From the NCBI GenBank assembly GCA_934675225.1, contig CAKUQA010000047.1, positions 1 to 7,776 on the forward strand: a DNA stretch of 7,776 bases, given 5' to 3'. Shown here piece after piece: positions 1 through 5,719 of this stretch. The DNA comes from an uncultured Candidatus Melainabacteria bacterium (lineage in GTDB: Bacteria; Cyanobacteriota; Vampirovibrionia; Gastranaerophilales; Gastranaerophilaceae). Position numbers and translations under genes: made by a program. Every line of letters begins with the position of its first letter. Positions within the stretch are counted from its first letter, which is position 1. The notes under the pieces are model-generated. The model had not been told where the DNA came from, made no database searches, and saw only the letters and a program-made list of their open reading frames with translations.

Positions 1-446
1 CATCTGCTCAATACACAGCACAAATTCTTGGAATACAAAAAATTTATTCAGAACTTTTACCTGCCCAAAAAGTAGAAAAACTTGAAGAATTAATAAATAC
101 ACAAAAAGGTAGCGTTATTTTTGTCGGCGACGGAATTAATGATGCTCCGGTATTAACTCGAGCAGATGTCGGAATTGCTATGGGGGGTCTAGGCTCTGAT
201 GCCGCTATAGAAGCAGCTGACGTTGTAATTATGGATGACAACCCACTCAAAGTCACTAAAGCGATAAAAATATCTAAAAAAACAATGGCAATTGTAAAAG
301 AAAATATTGCTTTTGCACTCGGAATAAAAGCTCTTTTCTTAATTTTAGGAGCATTTGGTTTTGTCTCAATGTGGGGAGCAGTATTTGCTGATGTAGGTGT
401 AACAATTATTGCAATACTCAACTCTTTAAGAGCTATGAAAGCCTAA
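1..446 (+). CDS. P1B-type heavy-metal-transporting ATPase, C-terminal fragment (Zn/Cd/Pb type), 5' end off window
   Basis: This is the C-terminal ~147 residues of an ATP-driven heavy-metal efflux pump. The frame is open from the left edge (first full codon at 3) and closes on TAA at 444-446. It begins in the P domain: the hinge motif VGDGINDAP, which coordinates Mg2+ during phosphorylation, is encoded around 123-149, followed by GIAMGGLGSDAAIEAADVV, typical of P1B pumps. The last two membrane helices follow. The penultimate helix contains ENIAFALGIK, an Asn-x7-Lys arrangement, and the last contains ADVG. This pair is the signature described for the P1B-2 class (ZntA/CadA), which exports Zn2+, Cd2+ and Pb2+. 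The phosphorylated DKTGT Asp, the CPC-type motif and any N-terminal metal-binding domain lie outside the window. It converges on trmD with a 3-bp gap. The family call is firm; the metal specificity is inferred from two motifs. Confidence 0.93.
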   Translation, partial: SAQYTAQILGIQKIYSELLPAQKVEKLEELINTQKGSVIFVGDGINDAPVLTRADVGIAMGGLGSDAAIEAADVVIMDDNPLKVTKAIKISKKTMAIVKENIAFALGIKALFLILGAFGFVSMWGAVFADVGVTIIAILNSLRAMKA

Positions 447-458
447 AATTTATAAATT
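447..458. repeat. Perfect 12-bp A/T palindrome spanning the junction of two convergent genes
   Basis: AATTTATAAATT is its own reverse complement. It starts just after the ATPase stop codon (444-446) and covers the trmD stop codon (450-452). Outside it, ATGAAAG (435-441) and CTTTTCAT (472-479) form an imperfect outer inverted repeat with one bulged base. It is the only symmetric element at this junction, where no GC-rich terminator hairpin exists. An A/T-only stem of this length is weak, so a termination role is speculative. Confidence 0.4.
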
Positions 459-1142
459 ATTTTGCATAAACTTTTCATACAAGTCTGGACGTTTCAATTT
501 TGTTCGTTCCAAACTTTGTTTATAACGAAACTCATTTATTTCTTTATGATTTCCATTTAGCAAAACATCCGGAACTTTCAACCCTCTGTATTCACGAGGT
601 TTTGTATAATGAGGATATTCTATCAAACCATTTGAAAAACTATCCTCATCAGCAGACTCAATCTTTCCTAAAGTTCCTTCAATTTTTCGACTAACAGCAT
701 CAATCAAACAAAGTGCCGGCAATTCTCCACCTGTCAAGACAAAATCTCCAATCGAAATCTCTTTAGGTTTAATAATTTCTCTTATTCGTTCATCAAAACC
801 TTCATAATGACCACACAGCATAACTATCTGGTCAAATTTTGCCAAATTGTTCACTAACTTATCAGTCAAAGGTTCACCTTGCGGAGAAAGCATTACCGTA
901 ATTGAATTTTCACATTTTTCAACACTTTCAAAAGCATCAACATAAGGTTGAGCCATCAAAACCATTCCAGCACCACCACCATAAGGTGTATCATCAACTT
1001 TTTTGTGTTTATCCAAGGTATAATCTCTTGGATTTATTGTATTTACAGACAAAATCTTATTATCAACAGCTCGTTTTAAAATACTGTACTTACAATAATT
1101 CTCCACCATCTCAGGAAACAGAGTAAGAACATCAAAAATCAT
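450..1142 (-). CDS. trmD: tRNA (guanine-N1-)-methyltransferase TrmD (m1G37)
   Basis: TrmD transfers a methyl group from S-adenosylmethionine to N1 of G37, next to the anticodon, which prevents +1 frameshifting. At 230 residues it matches the usual family length. Visible motifs are the start MIFDVLTLFP, PYGGGAGM (53-60), the SAM-binding trefoil-knot segments LCGHYEGFDERI (109-120) and ISIGDFVLTGGELPAL (129-144), R152, and the DSF motif at 167-169 whose Asp acts as general base in Haemophilus TrmD. The C-terminal tRNA-binding domain follows (PHYTKP, 177-182; VPDVLLNGNH, 190-199). Its ATG overlaps the rimM TGA by four bases (ATGA at 1139-1142), with a GAGGG ribosome site about ten bases upstream, indicating translational coupling. 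rplS, often found downstream of trmD, is absent; the convergent metal ATPase is there instead. Confidence 0.97.
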   Translation of the reverse strand: MIFDVLTLFPEMVENYCKYSILKRAVDNKILSVNTINPRDYTLDKHKKVDDTPYGGGAGMVLMAQPYVDAFESVEKCENSITVMLSPQGEPLTDKLVNNLAKFDQIVMLCGHYEGFDERIREIIKPKEISIGDFVLTGGELPALCLIDAVSRKIEGTLGKIESADEDSFSNGLIEYPHYTKPREYRGLKVPDVLLNGNHKEINEFRYKQSLERTKLKRPDLYEKFMQNNL

Positions 1143-1651
1143 TCTATCAATCCCTCGATATTATTAATAATAATCTTCTTATCCTTAATACTAACATCAG
1201 TAACAATTGCTTTAACAAACGGAATTAAAACAATTTCTTTAGAATTAGTCTTTACCGATAACAAATCACTTGCTCCATTGTTAGAAACCCCAACAACAAA
1301 ACCTTTCTTTTGAGCGTTTTGGTCAAATACTTCTAATCCAACTAATTCATCAATTAAAAATTCATCATCATCCAAGGCTTCTCTAATAGTACCTTCTTCC
1401 ACGTATAAAAATGCTCCTTTATACTGCATTAAATCATTAATAGAATTAATGCCTTCAAAACAAACAAGAGCAATATTTTTGTGTAAACGAATACTTTTTA
1501 TTGTTAGCGGAATATATTCATTTTCTGACTTCACAAAAACTTTCTCAAGTGAACAGAAGAAATCGGCTTGATTTTTAGTAAAACCAACTTTTGCTTCGCC
1601 TTTTATCCCGTGAAAATTCAAAATTTTACCGACAGAAACATACTTTGCCAT
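1139..1651 (-). CDS. rimM: Ribosome maturation factor RimM
   Basis: RimM binds ribosomal protein S19 and assists folding of the 3' head domain of 16S rRNA during 30S assembly in the cytoplasm. The 170 residues show the two expected parts: an N-terminal beta-barrel domain (about 4-87) opening with VGKILNFHGIKGEAKV, and a C-terminal PRC-barrel domain (about 98-167) with the LIPFVKAIVTDVSI stretch (142-155) and the terminal EGL motif (166-168). The aromatic pair common at the domain linker is reduced to EFLIDELVGL. The start ATG lies five bases after the stop of the upstream zinc-ribbon gene. That stop is a tandem TAG TAG, and a GGAAG ribosome site sits ten bases before the ATG. The last codon is TGA, overlapping trmD. 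rimM-trmD adjacency is a widespread bacterial arrangement. Confidence 0.96.
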   Translation of the reverse strand: MAKYVSVGKILNFHGIKGEAKVGFTKNQADFFCSLEKVFVKSENEYIPLTIKSIRLHKNIALVCFEGINSINDLMQYKGAFLYVEEGTIREALDDDEFLIDELVGLEVFDQNAQKKGFVVGVSNNGASDLLSVKTNSKEIVLIPFVKAIVTDVSIKDKKIIINNIEGLIE

Positions 1652-1656
1652 AACTA

Positions 1657-2781
1657 CTAAGCTTCCGGTACTTCTTCAACTTTTTTAGGTTTTCTTCCTC
1701 TTTTTGGCTTTGAAGCTTCTTCAACAGGCTCTGCATCTGCCACAACATCAGTAGGAGTAGCAGCTTCAGATTTTACATCTTCTTTTTTAGAAGTTTTTGC
1801 TTTTTTAGCTTCTTCTTTTTGTTTTTTGAATTCTTCCGGCAAATCAGGTCTATCTTGATTCCATCTGTCAAGTCCCATTTGAGAACGAATTAAACCGATA
1901 CCTACGTGTACTCTCCATTCATCCATTTTCAATTGAGCTGCAATTATTTTATGGCAACCAATTGGAGGTAATGGCAATAACGGTTCATATAAATTTTTAA
2001 TAGCAAAAAGTTGATCCGGAGAAATTGCCAATTTACGTTTAGGGAAAGGTAATTTTGGAAGCATCATTTTTTGTCTTACAAGATTTATGCCAAAGAAAAC
2101 CTTTCTTGGTTCCAAACCGATTTTTTCTCCGATTACTTCATGACAATCCGGATTTGGTAAAGGCAACATAGCTTTATATAACAATTCAATTTGTTCTAAT
2201 TGTTCTTTACTTACCAACAACTGTTTAGGAGCTTTTCTTTGTTGAGGTCGTCTGTTGAAATTATTGTTTCTGTTAAATCCGCCACCTTGAGGTCTCCTAT
2301 TTTGGTATCCACCTTGATTGTTATAAGATCTTTGTGGTCTGTTATTACTATAACCACCTTGATTGCGGTTATAACCACCATTATTATAATTGTTATTATA
2401 GCCACCCTGACGATTATTATTGTATCCGCCTTGGTTACGGTTATAGCCACCTTGTTGTCTATTATTGTAACCGTTATTTTGTCTGTTTTGATAACCGCCT
2501 TGATTGTTATAAGACCTTTGTGGTCTGTTATATCTTTGCTGAGGTTCGTAATTACCTCCGGCACTATAATAACGAGGAGCTTCTTCTGAGCCTCCTGCGC
2601 TATAACCATTTAAGTGTTGCGGTTTTTCTTCCGGAGTAGCTTCTGCAGCCGGAGCTGCCTCTGTTGTTGATGGAGAAACCATCATTTTCTTATCAGGATA
2701 CAAACAGTCCGGACAAATAACTCTTTTGGGGTTCTTTGTTTCAAACTCACGACCGCATTTGATACACTTGTTTACATACAT
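1657..2781 (-). CDS. Zinc-ribbon protein with Tyr/Arg/Asn/Gly-rich disordered tract and tandem 63-residue domains; function unknown
   Basis: I do not recognise a named family. Five regions are visible in the 374 residues. (1) A zinc ribbon has C6/C9 and C23/C26. (2) A Glu/Ala/Pro linker covers about 36-58. (3) A low-complexity tract (about 59-183) contains 16 Tyr and 17 Arg, with GGYNRNQGGY-type repeats and no Asp, Cys or His. (4) Two tandem helical-looking domains (188-242 and 251-305) align without gaps at an offset of 63. They share SxxQLxxIxxLY, LPLP, a Cys-His pair (C213/H214 and C276/H277) and VxxGIxLxR. (5) A charged tail contains basic KRGRKPKK (360-367), resembling an AT-hook. There is no signal peptide or membrane segment. 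The ATG follows an AAGAGG ribosome site (2790-2795). It heads the rimM-trmD unit, so a cytoplasmic RNA- or DNA-binding role is plausible. The domain layout is seen directly; the function is inferred. Confidence 0.85.
   Translation of the reverse strand: MYVNKCIKCGREFETKNPKRVICPDCLYPDKKMMVSPSTTEAAPAAEATPEEKPQHLNGYSAGGSEEAPRYYSAGGNYEPQQRYNRPQRSYNNQGGYQNRQNNGYNNRQQGGYNRNQGGYNNNRQGGYNNNYNNGGYNRNQGGYSNNRPQRSYNNQGGYQNRRPQGGGFNRNNNFNRRPQQRKAPKQLLVSKEQLEQIELLYKAMLPLPNPDCHEVIGEKIGLEPRKVFFGINLVRQKMMLPKLPFPKRKLAISPDQLFAIKNLYEPLLPLPPIGCHKIIAAQLKMDEWRVHVGIGLIRSQMGLDRWNQDRPDLPEEFKKQKEEAKKAKTSKKEDVKSEAATPTDVVADAEPVEEASKPKRGRKPKKVEEVPEA
2233..2607 (-). repeat. Internal repeats encoding the low-complexity tract
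   Basis: This part of the zinc-ribbon gene is built from short degenerate repeats. Residues 86-100 and 148-162 are identical over 15 positions (RPQRSYNNQGGYQNR). At DNA level the copies at 2498-2526 and 2312-2340 match at 28 of 29 bases, and the rest of the repeat unit has diverged at wobble positions. A second pair, residues 111-124 and 135-148 (GGYNRNQGGY followed by NNNR or SNNR), matches at 13 of 14. The mixture of near-identical DNA and synonymous drift suggests repeated duplication with selection on amino-acid composition. Confidence 0.8.
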
Positions 2782-2889
2782 AATAAAAGCCTCTTAATTA
2801 AAAAATAACGTAATTCTGGGTTAATAATATTTAATAAAGTAAAAATTTCTCCTCAGTAATAAAAAATCGATTTCTAACTCTATATTAAC
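2782..2889 (-). other. ~108-nt AT-rich 5' leader of the zinc-ribbon/rimM/trmD unit
   Basis: This is the stretch between the predicted transcription start (about 2889) and the ATG at 2781. The true ribosome site AAGAGG lies at 2790-2795, eight bases before the ATG, flanked by a short TTAAT/ATTAA inverted repeat. A second, stronger Shine-Dalgarno-like GAGGAGA (2848-2854) has no ATG, GTG or TTG at usable spacing after it. I see no tRNA, known riboswitch or GC-rich hairpin here. It could be regulatory, but only its length and the decoy site point that way. Confidence 0.4.
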
Positions 2890-2895
2890 ATGCGT

Positions 2896-2924
2896 ATTAT
2901 AACATGCTTTTTAAAATTTTGCAA
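2896..2924 (-). promoter_or_regulatory. Sigma70-type promoter for the zinc-ribbon/rimM/trmD unit
   Basis: Reading the - strand, a -35 box TTGCAA (2919-2924) is followed by a 17-base spacer and a perfect -10 box TATAAT (2896-2901). It lies in the 179-bp gap between the stop codon at 2961 and the ATG at 2781. Box quality and ideal spacing make this the best promoter in the window, with the start expected near 2889. Confidence 0.75.
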
Positions 2925-2960
2925 TATGCTACCAATATAATTGTATATTTATCTTTTCAA

Positions 2961-3452
2961 TTATTTTGAAAAACTTTCAAGCATCATTTTCAAGCCATCT
3001 TTTGTTAATCCGGATAACCTTGTAACACCTTGTTTTACAACATCTGAATTATTAAATTCATTTTTAAATGTAGATACTGCAGTATTCACTTTCTTCAAAA
3101 GTTTATTCCAAGTCATAAAAAATGGTTTTCTAGAATGGATAATTTCACCTGTTTTGTTATTTACAACAACACAAACCTTGCTTTTATTACCCAATACAAA
3201 TTCAGAAGCACCAACTGCCTGATGACTGTCCGGAGCACGCATTACAAAATATCTTTTATCATAAAGAATAGCTTTATTCGAAATAGTCAAGCTATTAGGA
3301 ACTTCTGCAGAAAAAGTATTACCATCTACTTTAGTTTTTGTACAATGATTAAGCCTTGTCAAAACTTCTACTAAATCTTTACGTGTTTCTTGAGAAATAA
3401 ATCTTCTTTTTCCTTCAAATGTCTGGTTAGAATTAATTGATTGAATTTTCAT
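2961..3452 (-). CDS. Small protein of unknown function with MKIxxINxxxxF N-terminus
   Basis: I do not recognise a characterised family. The 163-residue product begins MKIQSINSNQTFEGK, resembling the short conserved leader I associate with many unrelated predicted proteins of Gastranaerophilales (a Lys-Ile-rich start, then a Phe-Gly or Phe-x-Gly step). After it come a helical stretch (about 19-36), a beta-rich middle (about 44-107) with VCVVVNNKTGEIIHSRKP resembling two strands joined by a turn, and a basic helical C-terminus (about 112-163). It has only two cysteines (C37, C94), no hydrophobic signal sequence and no membrane segment. The ATG is supported by an AAGGA site at 3458-3462, five bases upstream. 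It is flanked by predicted promoters on both sides, so it is probably transcribed alone or as the tail of the upstream unit. It is real by ribosome site, length and codon pattern; its function is unknown. Confidence 0.8.
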   Translation of the reverse strand: MKIQSINSNQTFEGKRRFISQETRKDLVEVLTRLNHCTKTKVDGNTFSAEVPNSLTISNKAILYDKRYFVMRAPDSHQAVGASEFVLGNKSKVCVVVNNKTGEIIHSRKPFFMTWNKLLKKVNTAVSTFKNEFNNSDVVKQGVTRLSGLTKDGLKMMLESFSK

Positions 3453-3479
3453 ACATATCCTTTGGAGTAATTTTTGGGT

Positions 3480-3508
3480 AAACTATTTTCACAATTAAAA
3501 TAAGTCAA
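3480..3508 (-). promoter_or_regulatory. Possible promoter for the 163-residue protein gene
   Basis: On the - strand, TTGACT (3503-3508) is a five-of-six match to the -35 consensus. After a 17-base spacer comes TAGTTT (3480-3485), which matches only three of six -10 positions. The implied leader would be about 20 bases. The spacing and -35 box are good and the -10 is poor, so this is tentative. The gene could also be reached by read-through from dtd, since no terminator hairpin separates them. Confidence 0.4.
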
Positions 3509-3533
3509 AACAAAAATATTTTCAACAAAAAAT

Positions 3534-3971
3534 CTATTTTTCTAACCAAAATGTTACAGGTCCGTCATTTATCAATTCTACATCCATCATAGCTCTAAAT
3601 TTTCCGGTTTTAACAGAAATATTTTTTTCTTTTAATAATTCAACAAAATATTCATACAATTCTACCGCAAGTTCGGTTTTTGCTGCATTATCAAAGGATG
3701 GACGAGTTCCTTTTTTGCAATCACCACAAAGTGTAAATTGAGAAACTACTAATATTTCACCTTGAACATCCATAACAGAAAAATTCATTTTTTCATTTTC
3801 ATCCTCAAATATTCTCAACTTAGATATTTTCTCTGCTAATTTTTCTGCATTTTCACCATTATCTTGTTTTTCAACACCAAGAAAAACAAGAATTCCCTTA
3901 CCAATTTCAGAAATCTTTTCACCTTCAACTGTAACAGATGCACGTTTTACTCTTTGAATTAAAGCTTTCAA
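3534..3971 (-). CDS. dtd: D-aminoacyl-tRNA deacylase (DTD), TTG start
   Basis: DTD hydrolyses D-amino acids wrongly attached to tRNA, and in some organisms also Gly-tRNA(Ala), recycling the tRNA and keeping D-residues out of proteins. The 145 residues match family length. Both signature motifs are present: SQFTL (77-81) and the Gly-cisPro loop NDGPVT (135-140), which screens out L-aminoacyl-tRNA. GTRPSF (88-93) is also typical. The FGAxM segment common before the second motif reads FRAMM, with Arg126 where Gly is usual. The start must be TTG at 3969-3971, because the codon before it is the rlmN stop TAA and the product then begins KALIQRV after the initiator, as family members do. A purine-rich ribosome site supports it. 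The gene abuts rlmN with zero spacing, so coupled translation is likely. Confidence 0.96.
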   Translation of the reverse strand: MKALIQRVKRASVTVEGEKISEIGKGILVFLGVEKQDNGENAEKLAEKISKLRIFEDENEKMNFSVMDVQGEILVVSQFTLCGDCKKGTRPSFDNAAKTELAVELYEYFVELLKEKNISVKTGKFRAMMDVELINDGPVTFWLEK

Positions 3972-4991
3972 TTAATCGACCTTTCCTCTCAACTGTCCAC
4001 AAGCTGCATCAATATCTGCTCCACGCTCCAATCTTACTGTAACCTTTTTGCCTGCTTGTTCCAACAAAGATTTAAAGCGCATTATAGAATTCCCAGATGG
4101 CTTTTTGTAATCATTTTTTTCTGTCGGATTATAAGGAATTAGGTTAATATTACATTTCAAATCATGCAAATATTCAACAAGTTCTTTTGCACTTTGCAAA
4201 GTATCATTCAAATCCTTAATCAATAAATATTCTATCGTAATTCTTCGTCCGGTTTTTTCGATATATGATTTCAATGCTTTTTTCAATTCTGGCATAGGAT
4301 ACTTATTTTCAATTTGCATTAACTGTTTTCTAATTTCATGATTTGGAGCATGCAGAGAAATTGCCAAAGTAGATTGCATATCAAGGTCTGCAAGTTTCTT
4401 TATCCCTGGAATTATTCCTGATGTAGAAACAGTCAAACGTCTTGCCCCAATTTGGAAATTTTCATTAAAAATTTCCATAGCTTTCAAAACATTATCCAAG
4501 TTTAATAAAGGTTCTCCCTGCCCCATAAACACAACATTTGTAACTTTTAACCCAGTATCACGCTGAATTGTCAAAACTTGTTCAATAATTTCTTTATAAG
4601 AAAGATTTCTGATAAAACCGCGTTTACCTGTTGCACAAAATGAACAATTTACAGCACAACCAACCTGCGAACTTACACAAGCTGTTAAATTGGCTCTATT
4701 ATCAAACCTCATTAATACAGTCTCTACACATTCTCCATCAGGATATTCCAGTAAATATTTTAATGTTCCGTCTGAACTTTCTTGCTTAACTTTTATTTTC
4801 GTATCAGAAACTTCTGCAACTTCTTTCAATTGTTCCCTAAATTTTACAGACAAATCAGTCATATCATCAATACTTTTAACCGACCTCAAATAAATCCAGT
4901 TATGAATTTGTCTGGCTCTAAACTTTGATGCCCCTAGTCCATCTGTAATTTTTTGTATTTCTTCTAAATTTAATCCCGAAAGTACCTGCAT
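3972..4991 (-). CDS. rlmN: Dual-specificity radical SAM methyltransferase RlmN (23S rRNA A2503 / tRNA A37)
   Basis: RlmN makes 2-methyladenosine at A2503 in the peptidyl-transferase centre of 23S rRNA and at A37 of some tRNAs, using radical SAM chemistry. The 339 residues show the [4Fe-4S] motif C112-x3-C116-x2-C119 (in GCAVNCSFCATG), the SAM-contacting GEP (159-161), the STSG stretch (189-192), and the near-C-terminal catalytic Cys331 in DAACGQLRGK, which works with a Cys of the cluster region (Cys118 in E. coli numbering, here Cys112). The call is RlmN rather than the Cfr resistance enzyme because the gene sits among housekeeping genes; motifs alone do not separate the two fully. The ATG follows AGAGGG at short spacing, and that site overlaps the TAG stop of the upstream YkgJ-type gene. 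The gene ends on TAA directly against dtd. Confidence 0.95.
   Translation of the reverse strand: MQVLSGLNLEEIQKITDGLGASKFRARQIHNWIYLRSVKSIDDMTDLSVKFREQLKEVAEVSDTKIKVKQESSDGTLKYLLEYPDGECVETVLMRFDNRANLTACVSSQVGCAVNCSFCATGKRGFIRNLSYKEIIEQVLTIQRDTGLKVTNVVFMGQGEPLLNLDNVLKAMEIFNENFQIGARRLTVSTSGIIPGIKKLADLDMQSTLAISLHAPNHEIRKQLMQIENKYPMPELKKALKSYIEKTGRRITIEYLLIKDLNDTLQSAKELVEYLHDLKCNINLIPYNPTEKNDYKKPSGNSIMRFKSLLEQAGKKVTVRLERGADIDAACGQLRGKVD
3980..3990 (-). promoter_or_regulatory. Ribosome binding site fixing the TTG start of dtd
   Basis: The - strand sequence GAGAGGAAAGG ends eight bases before the TTG at 3971. It lies wholly inside the final codons of rlmN. This strong site compensates for the weak TTG initiator. 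Confidence 0.7.
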
Positions 4992-4999
4992 AATTCCCT

Positions 5000-5692
5000 C
5001 TATTTTAAATCTTTATTTTGAGCCAATTTAATTTTTTGTTTATAGTAATCAATGATTTCAACCATAGCATGAAGCATCATAGCAACAGGTTCTACTTGTT
5101 GTCTCCATTCATAATATCCACAAGATTTCGGCAAAATACACAAAGGATTATCAGGAAAATCTCGGCATATTTTTGGTCTGTTTTCATAGTCAGAACAACG
5201 TTTACACTCATTTAGTTTTGGACAATGATAAAAATAAACATTATCATCAATTGTATCATCCAACAATTTTATATATTCCGGATAAACCTGTCTTGCTTCT
5301 TCCTTAGAATTATAAGGCACAAAAATCGACATGAATTGTGTTGCAAAATTATCACCATTTGCAGCCTTTTTTTTCAATTCTTCCGGAGAATATTCTGAAC
5401 AGGCAAGATTACAACAAGTCGCACATCCTTTGCAGTGATAATTTTCTCGTAATTTCAATATTTCTTGCCACTTGCGGTAAATTTCATGTGATATATCATT
5501 TTCAAACATATCTAATACTGCAATTTGCCATTGAGCACCTTTGGAATTCTTCTCATAAGACTCAAAAATATCTTCATTAAAATCTTTAGGACGAATTTCC
5601 TCAACTCTACTCAAAATTGCATCGGAAGATTTCATAAAAATCTCACGATACATAGTTTTCATTTTGTTAACAGTATGCTCTAAATCACTCAT
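5000..5692 (-). CDS. YkgJ-family cysteine-cluster protein (putative Zn/Fe-binding)
   Basis: The 230-residue product has eleven cysteines in a CxxCxxCC-type arrangement (PF03692-like, annotated as putative zinc- or iron-chelating). The first cluster is C87, C90, C93, C94 and C98 within HCKGCATCCNLAC. The second part holds C157, C163, C166, C176, C185 and C191, including the CRDFP motif (176-180) typical of this family. The flanks, about 1-80 and 195-230, are predicted helical, cytoplasmic and without cysteine. No member of this group has a settled biochemical role that I can name; relatives include proteins once linked to flagellin methylation (FliB). It lies 27 bp after the activase gene and 8 bp before rlmN, so it is probably co-transcribed with two Fe-S enzymes. 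The ribosome site is weak (GGTAGA region). The start is supported by a lack of alternatives and the short upstream gap. Confidence 0.85.
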   Translation of the reverse strand: MSDLEHTVNKMKTMYREIFMKSSDAILSRVEEIRPKDFNEDIFESYEKNSKGAQWQIAVLDMFENDISHEIYRKWQEILKLRENYHCKGCATCCNLACSEYSPEELKKKAANGDNFATQFMSIFVPYNSKEEARQVYPEYIKLLDDTIDDNVYFYHCPKLNECKRCSDYENRPKICRDFPDNPLCILPKSCGYYEWRQQVEPVAMMLHAMVEIIDYYKQKIKLAQNKDLK

Positions 5693-5719
5693 TTTATAAA
5701 TCTACCGTTTTATCAAAAC

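Noticed and set aside
44..421. 125-codon open frame antisense to the P1B ATPase
   Set aside because: It is fully inside a conserved pump gene on the other strand, is Ser/Ile/Thr-rich, and has no recognisable domain.
2296..2526. CRISPR-like array
   Set aside because: The repeats are in-frame coding repeats with wobble drift, irregular spacing and no unique spacers; no cas genes are present.
2200..2639. Open frames of about 100-132 codons on both strands opposite the zinc-ribbon gene
   Set aside because: They arise from the low-complexity Asn/Gly/Tyr codons read in other frames. Their products are monotonous Ile/Thr/Val or Tyr-rich strings without ribosome sites.
2941..3374. Two + strand open frames (93 and 79 codons) opposite the 163-residue gene
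   Set aside because: They are low-quality Phe/Asn/Ile-rich products opposite a gene with a proper ribosome site; they are shadows.
3509..3533. Terminator after dtd
   Set aside because: The region is U-rich on the - strand but has no GC-containing stem; only a short AAAATATTTT symmetry is present.
3972..4991. Cfr-type antibiotic resistance methyltransferase
   Set aside because: Motifs are shared between Cfr and RlmN, but the housekeeping context beside dtd and the lack of mobile elements favour RlmN.
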